This document shows, one piece after another, positions 1 through 10,587 of a stretch of 64,000 nt of DNA. This stretch comes from Agarophyton chilense (lineage: Eukaryota > Rhodophyta > Florideophyceae > Gracilariales > Gracilariaceae). The stretch covers positions 62,001 through 126,000 of the forward strand of contig JARGXX010000075.1 of the NCBI GenBank assembly GCA_030374765.1, read 5' to 3'. The notes below the pieces were generated by a model that was not told the origin of the DNA, ran no database searches, and saw nothing but the letters and a program-made list of their open reading frames with translations. How positions within the stretch are numbered: the first letter of the stretch is position 1; every line of letters begins with the position of its first letter. Both the position numbers and the translations under genes were made by a program.

Positions 1-1770
1 CCCAGGTTGCACTGACGTTCTGCCACACAAACACACATCTGCTTGATGAAACCAATGCCGCCTAACTCAATGCATCACCCGACAACAAAGCAAGCAATGC
101 CAGTGTCCCATCTCTCACTTTCCTCCACTTCTTCCACCCACCGCCCCCTGTTTGATGACAACAAATCCCTTCGTGTGGCACCTCTTCCTATCGCCGCCAG
201 TACGCAAGCTGCTTGCGTGCTTTTCGCGCGAACCCATACATTCAACCATGCATTCGGCCATGCATTTGGCCATAAATTCAGAGCAACGCTTTTCATAGCA
301 TTCGTACCCGCGCTGGCCGGCAACCTCCAAATCAGCTCCAATCGCACTGCTGATGAGCTCTCTGATCTCACGAGCACGCTCAACCGCATTTTTAACAAGC
401 CAACGCACCTTTTTCTTTAATCGAATAGTTACACGCTCACGAGACCATATGTCACACGTCCAAAACACCAACGCGTCGCCGCTCCACTTGGAGTGTGCTC
501 ATATCAACATCCAACCAGTTGCCTGTGTGGCGGAACATGTCATGCACGCTGTACTTGTCTTATCTTTCTACGCGGGTTCCAATCGAGCTTGTGTGCAAAG
601 TTCAAATCACACACCCCTTGGTTCTTGCCATGAATGTGGTTTGCATGTACGCCACCCTACGTCATGTGGAAGTCTGCTTCCTTCGATTCGCTCTCAGTGC
701 CCTGCTGATACGAGTCGCCCTACCAAATTATGCCCGATGCCGCCAGGGAACGAGCTGTTCACAATTTCAGACACAATCTCACTCGCACGTTGTCGATCAG
801 AAGAACAATTTCTCTGTGCATCTCAAACTTCCCTTTCGCTGACGATGGACGTGAGCTGCTGCGAGGCTTACAGCCCCGCACACTTAAAATCGTACGCAGA
901 TGCGGTATGCCAATTACCATGATCACGAGTAAGTCCTCTCACGTGTTCCAAATAGTTAAGCGAGTATTGGTGGATGCTCTTTGACGGAAAGCGTCTTCTA
1001 GGCACGAGAGTTACGCGCGCAAGAGAAGAGTGATTGTTCGGTATTGCATGCAGCCGGAGCGTTGAGTGGAACGGATATACCCTTAGCCGGCGCTGTATCG
1101 CAAGCGATAGAAACAAAAGTCGTTAGATATGGCGGGACGGCGTCAATGACGAAGAAGAAGAGGCGATTTATCATGTGTAGTAATGGAGGAGCGGCGAGGA
1201 GGCGAAAGGCAGCTTCGCTGAAAATAGAATTTGCTCAACAGTTGTCAGAATCCAGCGCATAGCAAGCGCCCTTCGCACTTGCTTTGATTGGATCCTGGAA
1301 TAATGCGAAGTCAGTGCCTTTGCTTCCGTTGCAAGCTTAGGCCTGTTTTCGTCAAAGCTGAATTGAACCACCGCTGCTCGTTCCATCCCCACGCCTTTGT
1401 TTTCCATCAACCTCGAGACCTTCACAATGCCAAATCTGCGATAAACTCACGAATCTTTTGACCATTCTCCCTAATGGTAACCTACTCCCCTGTGGAGGGG
1501 AATGACCACTCGCTTCTCGCATCTCTACCGTAGCGCTCAAGAGCCACGTCAAGGTTCGCCATGTCTTATTCGTCGCGCTTCCCTCACTTCCGTCTCCGCC
1601 GGACTCATCTCTGAGCGAAGATTCCAACCATTAAGCAGCTTCGTTTTCGGCGAACCCCCAGCCTAGCGCACCCCTAAAGCTTCCCCTAGACAACAAACTG
1701 GGAGCACTGCATCTGACGCCTTGCTCACTGAAAGAATATTTCAACGTCGTTCCTTCTGTTTTTGGCTTAT
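1..1770. other. decayed DNA, no gene recognised
   Basis: Several 70-190 codon open frames occur on both strands but overlap each other and show no family motif. The most protein-like is a lysine/arginine-rich minus-strand stretch at 115-471, unlike any family I know. Near 940-985 the minus strand reads GAGCATCCACCAATACTC, which loosely resembles the Harbinger terminal repeat at 5952. It may be the end of another such element, but there is no matching TAA flank. Confidence 0.4.
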
Positions 1771-2586
1771 ATGGGTAAGCGGACGGCTGTTGCACTACCG
1801 ATGGCCGATGATTATCACGATGAAATAGGGCACTTGATGTAGGCCTCAGTTCATGCTCGATACTTCGAAGGCAAGACATTACAAATACCCTTCCTAAAGG
1901 CAGAAACGACTATTACCCCAGTGTCTCTGTCTTCGTGGCGCTCTCCGCGCCGAAGACGTGTGCTACGGCCGGATATTAGCACTATTCGCTTTTTGACGCA
2001 AGCAGAAAAACTTCAACTCTCTCCCAGCTCCCAAAAAGTCACTCACTCCCTCGGTAGGCCTCCAGAAACTATTGTTGAGGTTACTAGCAAGAACCAGGCC
2101 TTCGATACTGTGATCAAAGTACGCGAGTATAAAAGAGCAGGTATGAACCAGTTCGTTATCTTGAATAGAGATACCACCTGTGATGACGAAAAGAAACGCG
2201 ATGCATTCATTGAAGTATACAAAATGAATTGGGAGACAGGTAAATATGATCCCAAATGCGTATTCCATGGAGAACAATCTGTTAATCTTGGTCATTTTGG
2301 CGATTACAGGCCCAATGATCTGTTAAAACAGAATGCATCAAAAACGCTTGATGATATCGCATCCTCTTTCCGTTCTAAAGATTCAGCGCTGACTTCGAAA
2401 AGTGCAGAGATAGAACAGTTGCATTTGGAATTGAAAAGTGCAATGTCCAAGCACAGAAGGCTCATCGAAAAGGTGAAGAAAGAATACCCTAATGCGAGCT
2501 TGAACCACTCCAATGGAACTTCGAGTGCAAGCCTCACAAACAGTCCAAAGAAAAAGAAGGCCAAACGTCTACAACAAAGACTGTGA
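1771..2586 (+). pseudogene. Uma2-like PD-(D/E)XK nuclease-domain protein, interrupted by a TAG
   Basis: An ATG at 1771 opens a frame of 271 codons broken once, by TAG at 1840. The middle matches the layout of the Uma2/DUF820 'putative restriction endonuclease' family: a PDIST strand (the catalytic-D region), then ETIVEVTS with the conserved E, then IKVREYKRAGMNQFVI with the conserved K and the family's 'Y.raG..qfviln' core. The C-terminal third adds a coiled-coil-like stretch and a basic KKKKAK tail. The family is abundant in cyanobacteria and other bacteria and uncommon in eukaryotes; its function is largely unproven. Without ATG-initiated readthrough the longest uninterrupted piece starts after 1842. 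It may be a decayed gene, a transposon-borne gene, or a gene with an upstream intron. The domain call is by motif order only. Confidence 0.55.
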
Positions 2587-2999
2587 AGACTCCGAAGTCA
2601 TTAAATTTGCTATGTTGTGACATTTTTGAGCCCATTTTTTTGTTTTTCATAAAGTGTGTTGCGTTGCTTATCCAAACGGTACCGGAAGATCAAACCCGAG
2701 CAACATTCGTGACTGCATATTATTCTGCCGAGGTTGTACTGATTCAAACTATAGCCCTGTGAAAGAAATTTGTAATGGCTCTTCTTTAACATTCAGATAT
2801 GCATATGCTTCGGAGACCACCCTCCTACTTCCGCCTGCGTACTTCTCTCTGATGGTACTGGCATTAAAGTCATTATCATACCTGCCCACGGGCAGGAACC
2901 CAGAAACGAAAATAAAGTCTTTAACAAGTGGAAGCAGCAACAATCCAAGGTAAAGCGAAAACCAACAGGCAACTCAGTACCCCCTAATCAAGGAGCCTA
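2587..2999. other. no feature seen
   Basis: Sequence downstream of the Uma2-like relic. The short open frames on both strands have no recognisable motif, and I see no structured repeat. Confidence 0.4.
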
Positions 3000-3910
3000 C
3001 TCATCTGATTCACCAAAAGCTCTTGTAAGATTTTCAATTTGTGTCTCTCAAGGTTCCGTGTGCTTTTCTTCTTTCAGTCTATACTCCGCCACACCAATCT
3101 CTTCCAACAGTTTCCTTCGATTCAGGAAGTAGGTCACTGAAGAAGTGGATCTCTCAGCAGCAGCTCTTGTTTTGTAAGCCTTCCTTAAGTTATTTTCCCT
3201 TTCGTCAGCCTTGAAGTACTACGAACTTGTTTTATATAATTTAAATCCAGCATCTTCGAACTCCCCTGACGGTCTTCTTCGTGACTGAGATCTTGTACCT
3301 GAATTTACAGCGCGGGACCCGTTCTCAACTGAATCAAATTGACCTGTGCCACCTTCGTGATCAATGCTACCCGCTAAATCTATAGACCTTGAGGAGGAGC
3401 GCAAGATAGCTTCGTCTTCATTGGCCGTACCGAGACCCAGAATAGTAGCCCCGATTATATTTCACTTTTATCTCTCTTGCAGTACTTGTAGCACCGCTTC
3501 CCATCTTCACTGTCTATGAGCTTTTTAAAATTTGGATTGCTCTGGCCGCTCTTTTTGTAATTCGATATTGACAATGAGGACAGACTTCGAAAGCCATTTC
3601 AGACTGCCCGCAAATAGGCTCCGGGACGAAAGCCAATTGGAGGCTCTTCCGGAGTAATGGGCTCGTCGAATAAGTATTCCAAAGCCTGCTGGGGTCGTAG
3701 GGATGTATCATTGTATCTCCATTCAATGACGTTCATCTAGGCGTCAGAAGGATTCAACTTCATATCCATTTCGGAGCGCTTAATGAGAATCTGGGATGCC
3801 TTGAGAAAGGCAGACCTGCAACCTGGATCATCGCATATGAGTAGCACCAAAAGTGAAAACTCAGACAGCTTCAACGGCTTCTGTTTCTGATTGCTAGGCG
3901 GAGCAGAGTT
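3000..3910 (-). pseudogene. decayed unrecognised gene, minus strand
   Basis: Read on the minus strand, consecutive pieces look like protein but lie in different frames with stops between them. They are a helical piece ending near 3728 (FSLLVLLICDDPGCRSAFLK), a piece around 3640-3726 (ALEYLFDEPITPEEPPIGF), a Cys-containing piece near 3490 (DGKRCYKYCKRDKSE), an Arg/Ser-rich piece at 3219-3404, and a charged helix near 3060-3215. I do not recognise the family. The piece at 4415-4753 on the same strand may be its 5' part, separated by the foldback element at 4072-4352. Confidence 0.35.
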
Positions 3911-4071
3911 TTGCGTTTCTTAGTTAGATGTGAGATCAACAGAGGTTTACTTCGACGCTTTCCTCCGCTTTCCAGCAAGATATTCGGAAGGTCTAAACTT
4001 TCGCTTGAATCTTTGATTGAGTATACTCTTCCCTCGTTCACAAACTTCCGGATATTGTCTCGCTTTCTATG

Positions 4072-4352
4072 CCCTATGAACCCCGAGTATTCCCCAACTG
4101 TGCCCCAAATGTGGACAAAATATGGACGTTTAGGTCAAAAATCTCTGAGAAGGCATAACTAATGAAAATGAGAAACTTTGCATTTTTTGAAACAGTCTGA
4201 AACATGGCCGAAACATGGCCGAAATATGGAGGTCCAGCTCAACAAAATATGTTCATCAACACTACTTATGTGTTCCCACAAATTATCGCTCTAAATGCCC
4301 ACATTTTGTCCAAATATCGGCCATATTTGAGCCATATTCGATGTTTATAGGG
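4072..4352. mobile_element. 281-bp foldback/MITE-like element
   Basis: The left end begins CCCTATGAACCCCGAGTAT and the right end, reverse-complemented, begins CCCTATAAACATCGAATAT. The match continues inward for about 60 bp through TGGACAAAATATGG / TGGACAAAATGTGG, so the two ends form a long imperfect inverted repeat around a ~160-bp centre. The centre contains a short direct repeat of ACATGGCCGAA. No ORF is present and no clear target-site duplication is visible. It looks like a non-autonomous DNA transposon of unknown superfamily. Confidence 0.6.
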
Positions 4353-4414
4353 TCTGCTGCATCTGAAATGGTTCCATGTGCAATACTAAGCATCTCCTGC
4401 ATTCAAAACATGGG

Positions 4415-4753
4415 CTAATGAGGGAACACAAGCAGCCATCGCTTCAAAAACTGAGGATACTCCCAATTTCTTCCTCCCATAATATCTTCAACCGTAGAGA
4501 GTTTATCCTCAATGCAGTTGTCGTAAGTAAACGTTACCATCTGCGCAATAAGTACTTCTTGGGATGTTCTTGATACTTTGTCTTGAGCGCCAACACCCCA
4601 TAAATTGAACATTTCTTTAAGGGTCTGTACCGATTTACTACAGAGAAATACGTATGCTTTATGCTTATCGGAATCCCTATAAACGCTTTTCAAATGTAAG
4701 GAGAGCGACTGGAATTCATCTTTGTGTATGTGCGCCACCTTGAAGCGCAACAA
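4415..4753 (-). pseudogene. 112-codon ORF fragment, unrecognised
   Basis: An open frame on the minus strand with protein-like composition (amphipathic helices, for example FNLWGVGAQDKVSRTSQEVL). No ATG-led context or family is recognised. It lies directly upstream, on the same strand, of the foldback element and the decayed gene at 3000-3910. It may be the 5' portion of that gene, split by the element's insertion. Confidence 0.3.
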
Positions 4754-5342
4754 GAAGCTATGAAATATCTAACGTCACTTCGTTCCTGGCGGGCTTTCTT
4801 TTGGCGCATGTAGCCGCGCGGGGAGCGGTTTTCGTAGACAAAAAGGACATAAGGCTCTGAAAGATTTGATGAAATGAAAATAAGGGTATTTTAAATTAGA
4901 AGATTTGCAAATAGAGAAGCTCGGCGAAGTTCGTGGATAGATAGGAAACAGAAACAAGGCGAGTGTCCCTGCAAAACGGAAAAGTCGAGGGTCGTATGGT
5001 TTTGCGTTTTACGCATCTGATTGCCTCCAAAACATGCTTATTGGCTTTAGTAGAAACTTTCGTTTCACGTTTGACACGGCAGTGACTTCTCCAAAAGAGC
5101 ATGTTGCAAGCACATTTGTAGATCTCTGCAAATATCCAAATGATTTGGAATCGAATTGATTACGGTTGACCTTTCGAATAGCCACCGTTTTCGGGTCAGT
5201 TATGAAAAGGAATCCAGAGATTCAAAGTGCTTTTTGAACGGTGCAAAACGCACTTTTGTAGTGCTGTAGTGGACTGTAGACTGCCCTAAAGGGCTATTAA
5301 AAATTTAAATTGTTTGGTGACAGTGTCTATAGATGGATAGAG
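4754..5342. other. no feature seen
   Basis: Only short overlapping frames on both strands; no motif or repeat was recognised. Confidence 0.4.
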
Positions 5343-5812
5343 TTAGTTTCGATGCTTTAATGAGGCATGAAAGTTGTAAGGATCTGCTTGGTTCCCATGG
5401 GATGAGTTCGCAGATTGAAAAGTACTACGACCAGTTATAATATCAATCGACGTTCTTCTCTCTCCTCGTACACGAGCCTGTCTCTGAGACGTAGGACAGA
5501 GCCTTGAAAGGCTCTCATTCCGCATTCTGAGCCTTGCCATGCCGACGTAGCTTGCTTCGCACGACGAAAAATTGCTGGCTCAGCGCTATCAGGGAGCGAT
5601 TCAGCAGAATTCACTAAAAAAGTGTAATGTCCTCTGCTAAAACCAGAGTCCACCACACTCGTTCCACCACGTCTTTCATACACTTCCTCCAACTTAGAAC
5701 AAATAGATCCACATTCAGTAATAGCAGAGTCGTGCATCGACCCGGGTATATTAAATTCACATGCTATGACTACACCAGCCGGAGAGAAAACAAATACAAT
5801 ACCGACGTAATG
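5343..5812 (-). pseudogene. PIF/Harbinger (DDE_4) transposase fragment
   Basis: The minus strand reads a strand of the DDE_4 core (YVGIVFVFSPAGVV), then the family signature 'N.PGS.HDs' (FNIPGSMHDSAI), then VVDSGFSRGHY, which carries the second-Asp region. It ends in the third catalytic block SECGMRAFQGSVLRLRDR, corresponding to the usual 'saEwGMraLqgsFprLk', with the catalytic Glu present. The N-terminal helix-turn-helix and the first Asp block are missing. The remaining C-terminus is out of frame after about 5435. It sits just outside the left terminal repeat of the nested Harbinger pair and belongs to a different element. Confidence 0.75.
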
Positions 5813-5951
5813 ATCATGAGTCCATCAATTATAAGATACGTTCAGTATCATGGCGTTTCCCGACTGCTATAGATAAAGATTTACTCTGTCAGCTACAGCA
5901 TAAACATCAGGCAGAAGAGAGTTATTTGGAGCTCATTGCATCCATATATAA

Positions 5952-5987
5952 GAGCATCTCCACTGGTACTCTATTTGCACGTTCCAA
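5952..5987 (+). repeat. left terminal inverted repeat of outer Harbinger
   Basis: 36 bp, pairing with 14941-14976 with four mismatches. The preceding TAA (5949-5951) is the presumed target duplication. Confidence 0.8.
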
Positions 5988-6582
5988 ATACGACAAGTGT
6001 CGACACATTACGGATGTGTCTTATTCCCCTCCTTGCACTCCAAATCGGTTTTCGGATTAGAAATTGTTGAGAGCCATTCTATCCATGCGTACCAGACGTA
6101 CCGGCGTGCCAGCGTACCGATATTTTCTTGACGTTTTTGTATGATAATTTCAACAAAAAAGAAGTTTTGGAGATTGCTAGATTTGATCTGAATCTGTTGA
6201 AAATTTTGTCAGTGACTGTATCCATGCTTTATCAGGGGAAAAATCCGAATAGAGGTCTCCCTGCAATTTGTGCATCCTTTCTACCACCGCACTACCTCCC
6301 ACCAACGCAGTCCCCCGTCCTTCTTTAGCATTATTGTGGCAAACAGAGTCACTTACCTTTCGTTCAAATTTGAATGTAGCCCAAACATGACCAATATAAT
6401 ACTTTCTTCTAACTTGTCCGTGCGTTGCCAACCCACTAAACCAGTACAACCTAACAATGTCTCCCCTTTCTTTGATAAACTTATCAGATAATACAACAAC
6501 CGATCAGCTATTAAAACTAACGTTAATATTCGTTGCAAAGTTGTTGCCAACGTAACGAAGGCGAGGAGATTACACGCTCTCA

Positions 6583-7518
6583 TTGTTTCCATCTATACGG
6601 AAGCTCTCATCACGCTACGATCAAATACTAAACTATTCTCTCACGCACCATTGCTTTTCTACATTGTACAGAATGAGCAGATCAACATTTGTGAATCTTT
6701 TGGACAAAGTTGGAAGTCATCTGGAAAAAGACGATAGGATGGCAAGGCGATTTGGGAACTGTGCACTCTCTCCACAGACCAGGCTGCAAATTACGCTTTC
6801 CTTTCTGGCTGGAAGTCGTTATCAGGATCTTTTTTTGGCTTACAAGTGCGGCCCATCAACGATTTATAAAGTGTTCCACGACACATGTTCTGCGATGAAT
6901 AAAGTATTGAATTTTGATGGTTTACCGACTACAGAAAACGGGTTTCGAAAGTTGACAAAGTAATTTAAAACTTTCAGACCGTCGCCGAACCCATTTACAG
7001 GATGCGTGGGTGCATTGGACGGCATTCTGGTCAAGATTATGTGTCCCGACAGAGTGCACAACCCTGCAACATTTTATTGCAGGAAGGGGTATTAAGCTCT
7101 TCCTGTGCAGGCGCTTGCTTCTCATGAGTACCGATTTTTGTTTGCGTCGATAAAATGCGCTGGAGCTACTCATGATTCTTTGTGCTTTAATGTATCAGAG
7201 TTAGGAAAGCATTTGAATGAGAAAGGACTACCACTTGGGATTTGGATTAAAGGAGACGAAGCATATGTTTGTTCGGAAGGTCTTATTACTCCTGTTCCCA
7301 TGTCAAAGGCCACTGAGTGGGAGGAAGTGTTCAACTATTACTTATCTTCGCTTCGCATTGTGGTGGAGCAGGCCTTCTAAATACTGGTAGGTAAGTTTAC
7401 TTTGTTGAAAAAGGGCTTAAAGTTCGAACTATCAAAGAACACGCGAGTCGTTGCAGTGTGCATGAAGCTGCATAACTTCATAATTGAAAAGGAGGGGTAC
7501 AAGAGCGTTCTGAAATAA
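6583..7518 (+). pseudogene. PIF/Harbinger (DDE_4) transposase, three in-frame stops
   Basis: One reading frame runs from the ATG at 6583 to TAA at 7516, with stops at 6961, 7093 and 7378 but no frameshift. It contains an N-terminal HTH-like region (LSPQTRLQITLSFLAGSRYQDL), the first catalytic block GCVGALDGILVKI (Asp kept), the second block IKGDEAYVCS (Asp kept), and the third block RIVVEQAF followed by the TAA where 'GIL' continues as ILVGKFTLLKKGL (Glu kept). The C-terminal 'a..LHNf' block is VCMKLHNFIIE. About 310 codons, close to full length for the family. Catalytic residues survive, so decay is recent or the stops are few point mutations. Confidence 0.85.
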
Positions 7519-7825
7519 AGTGGAAATGATACGCTCAAGGTTCAGGGGCAGTATAGTGATTGGTACGAGGTCTGTGCCGAATTGGAGATCTTGAGGGCTC
7601 GAGAAGTAAGTACTAAGAGATCCAAGATGGTTCGTATCGTAGAACAGTTCAATATGAAGCGCCTGTACGCTCAAAATGTCTCTCAATGACTTCTTTTCGC
7701 ATATTATGAAGTCTATGAGCAAATTGGCTGCTCGAGTCGATTCGACACTATCGAGGCCACCGTTGGCGCCTTTGGTGCGTGGCAGCTGCCACGAATCTGT
7801 AGAAGAACTCTCTGGCCAAGAAAAG

Positions 7826-8320
7826 ATTCATGCACAAGCTGCAACTGCGTGCGCGAGGCAACGCCGCGCCTGGATTCGCCGCGTGAGCGCGCGACGACGG
7901 CGCTCGTATGGATCTGTTACATGCCGAAACAGCCGTCGGCGCCGCCGACACTCCCTACGAAGCGGTGTGTTTCGTCTCGAACTACCCATTCCACGAGATT
8001 ATCCGTTCAATCCGCCGCGAGGGCGTTTCGGCAGGAACATCTATCATCCGAACGTCGACTCGTAGCGCTGAATATGTCTGGATAGTCTTAATATGCCGCC
8101 CAAAGCCGTGTGGAAGCCGTCGCTGAATGATGACACTGTGCTCACCTCCATCCAGGCTCTCATGGCCACTGCGAGTGCTGAGGATGGCCTTAGGGCTGAT
8201 ATCACGCACGAATGTAGAAACAACCCTGCCCTGTTTCGACGGAAAACGGTGCAATGCACGCAGCAGTGTGCAATGCAGTCCAATTCCTCTGAGAAGCATT
8301 GGGAAGCTGCCGCTTCTGAG
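7826..8320 (+). pseudogene. UBE2T-like ubiquitin-conjugating enzyme (E2) relic
   Basis: Two frames join into an E2 fold. In frame 3 (7826 to about 7963): RFMHKLQLRARG...ARMDLLHAETAVGAADTPYE. In frame 2 from about 7964: GVFRLELPIPRDYPFNPP, then FGRNIYHPNVDS, then ICLD with the active-site Cys codon kept at 8075, then LNMPPKAVWKPSLNDDTVLT and SIQALMA, then a helix to 8320. The PPK(G/A).W.PSLN insert after the active site, replacing the usual WSPA, is characteristic of UBE2T, the E2 that works with FANCL to monoubiquitinate FANCD2 in crosslink repair. Stops occur at about 7885 (TGA), 8063 (TAG) and 8069 (TGA), plus one frameshift near 7965. There are no introns, so it is a retrocopy or a captured exon. 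It is not functional. Confidence 0.8.
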
Positions 8321-8462
8321 TGACACTCTAGTGCCGAGCACCGCCGGCAACCTGCTTCACGCTCGCAGCGCAACGAGGAACAAGGCCCCCGCCAGTTCGA
8401 ATAGGTCGCCCTCCTGTCACAGCCAGTCTTCTAAATGCCAACCTGCCAATGGCTCGAGACTG

Positions 8463-9650
8463 AGACGGAAGCGGCCTCATGTTCTGGCCTGATGGACATG
8501 AGATGCGCGTTGGCGGAGGTGAAGATTTGTATTTATTGGGATATGTACCACTGGGTTAGATACATTCTAATCAGTTCGCTATCGTTTGTGTTCAAGTCAA
8601 GGGAATGGAACGCCTGCTTCATGTTTTTGTTCCGCGTGAGACGAAACGTTCCCCAAACAAACATCGCATTGACAAACCTGTGAAGATAATACCACATGTG
8701 CATGGTGAAATCTCAAAGATTTAACTCGGCAACAGCACACAGAAAAAAACACGACTTGGTGCTGCGGCTATTCCTTCTGGGTCCAATGTGCCTTCGCAGG
8801 TTAAATCAAAGAATGTTATTCGTTCTCGTCCATTTAGCAACGCTCAAGCTCCCCGAGAACCAACTGAGTATCTGAAAGTCAAGATACCGCATGGGCACAT
8901 TTACCGTTTTTCCCCATACTGCCAAGAGTTCTCCGAAGAATGTTGTAACAGCGGAAGCAAGTCAAGAAGCTTTTGAAGCAAGAGAGGCAGAAGGCTGAAA
9001 GGAAAACTTTACGAGCTCAACAGTTGAATATTAGGCCATTGTAGATTAGATGGAAAACTAATTTCATGAACGGATGCCTAGGTTTCGAGGGAGGACACTA
9101 TTAAGCCCGTCCTTTGGCTGAAATGGCTAAGTAGTACTTCCCGAGGACGAGATACGCTCCAACAGACTTTGGACCTCGCACGACACACATTTAACCCGAA
9201 GGTCACATATGGTGACACTGATTCCCTCTTCCTGTACACAGGGCTGGAGCGTATCGACCAAGTTCGGAAAATGGCACTGTGCTGCTCAAGAGGGAAATCG
9301 ACAGGAAGTATCGAACTCTGGAAATTGAGAGCGATGCGATGTACAAGACAATTTTCCTATTGAGGAAGAAAAAATGAGCTGCGTTGAAAGTCGTTGATCC
9401 AAACAACCCATATAAGACTGTGCGCGAAGTGAAACGAATTTTATCTTGTGGGGCACGATTGATGTGACGCACATGGCTTCAGACCACTTCCGAGATCAGT
9501 TCTTTCTCAATCCGAGCGCCAGTATCGATGATGAGGTTGGGAATATCCTTTCTTACCTGACCAAGTTTACCTCCAGCGTGACGAACAACTAATTGCCCTT
9601 ATAAGGTTACGTCATCAATCATCAAAGAACAAGCGCCAGACAGAGCATAG
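8463..9650 (+). pseudogene. DNA polymerase alpha catalytic subunit (POLA1-like) relic
   Basis: Consecutive pieces in shifting frames follow the order of a family-B replicative polymerase of the alpha type. They are: DGSGLMFWPDGHE...EDLYLLG (8463-8560), VQVKGMERLLHVFVPRETK (about 8595-8650), PTEYLKVKIP (about 8860), VKKLLKQERQKAERKTLRAQ (about 8960-9020), NGCLGFEGG (motif B, YGF/YGCLGF region, about 9070), and RGRDTLQQTLDLARHTFNP followed by VTYGDTDS (motif C; both catalytic Asp kept, 9208-9225). Next come KREIDRKYRTLEIESDAMYK, FLLRKKK and AALKVVDPNNPYK, then the thumb piece SIDDEVGNILSYLTKF. Much of the palm between motif A and motif B is deleted. Multiple stops and frameshifts make it a dead fragment. 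Confidence 0.8.
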
Positions 9651-9810
9651 AAAGTAGCTCAATGCTGGCTGCAGTTTAGTTTCAAATAATCTTGTTACCT
9701 TTATCTGCGACTCATAGATGGCGACTCCCTCTCACAAGCATATAAGCGAGCCGACCACACACTATCGCCACATCTATCACCCCTCTGTCATTTCTACGGC
9801 TCTGGTAAAC

Positions 9811-10587
9811 TTATTCATCCAACATCTTGTTCACGTTGTCCTTCATTTTGCGGAGAAGCTTCCATGAAGTCTTTTCCACAAAATCCTTCATCTCTGTTAC
9901 CTCCGCATTATCTGCCTCGCCCTGCAGAGAACGGCATTTAATCTCTGCCCTCACTATTTCCAACTGCTTCTGTATTATTGATCCATCAAACCCCGTCTTC
10001 TGCCTCTGTGAAACCATTACCGACGACGGCGTGATGTCCACAAGCGTTTGTATCTTATCCTCTAAAAGACTGGAGTTATTTGAACGGCGTCTCTTCTTTC
10101 GCAATGGAGCACCACGAGGAATTTCATCGCCTTCTTCACCGTGCACTCCTGTATCGTAGCCAACGTCATCCTCCAGTACCCTAGAAAACAGGTGTATCAG
10201 CTCAGTGTCCTCATTGCCCGTTCCGCAGCAAAACAGCTTAGACAAAATAAGCGAACGGGCTGAGGCAGTCATAAACGACCGATTTGGATGCTTGAGAAAA
10301 AAATCCGGAGAGCGTTCGGGGTCGTTCTGTCCCGATGCCGACCATTTTTCGTAGAAGAAAGTAAAATCCTTCCTTGCCTCTTGGTAATGTCGCTTCAGTA
10401 AAGCCGAAGATCTTTGCGCAAGGGGAGCTCGGGACGAATCAATATTCTCTATAACGGTTGAAAGATCTGCTCTGGTGAGTAGCGTAGTGTCATTAAAACG
10501 ATTTTTGACCATGAAAAAGAAGTCATCTCGAGAGACCCTATCGTTGAGCTCACGACGCTCCAGAGGAGAACCGACAGCGCGTTTCAT
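9811..10587 (-). CDS. 258-aa hypothetical protein, downstream ORF of an overlapping pair
   Basis: ATG at 10587 lies inside the stop of the upstream ORF (shared ATGA). The protein has a conserved-looking central segment (FTFFYEKWSASGQNDPE, then SFMTASARSLILSKLF), a basic KKRRRS patch in the middle and a helical C-terminus. No catalytic motif is recognised. In its own frame the sequence upstream of the ATG stays protein-like (VIRDDDIARKS), so it and the 239-aa ORF may be one ~490-aa protein interrupted by a frameshift near 10620. It lies inside the inner Harbinger, so it is either an element-encoded accessory protein or cargo. Confidence 0.55.
   Translation of the reverse strand: MKRAVGSPLERRELNDRVSRDDFFFMVKNRFNDTTLLTRADLSTVIENIDSSRAPLAQRSSALLKRHYQEARKDFTFFYEKWSASGQNDPERSPDFFLKHPNRSFMTASARSLILSKLFCCGTGNEDTELIHLFSRVLEDDVGYDTGVHGEEGDEIPRGAPLRKKRRRSNNSSLLEDKIQTLVDITPSSVMVSQRQKTGFDGSIIQKQLEIVRAEIKCRSLQGEADNAEVTEMKDFVEKTSWKLLRKMKDNVNKMLDE

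Noticed and set aside
930..985. Right terminal repeat of another Harbinger
   Set aside because: Only GAGCATC and scattered bases match; no TAA/TNA flank and no partner end in the window.
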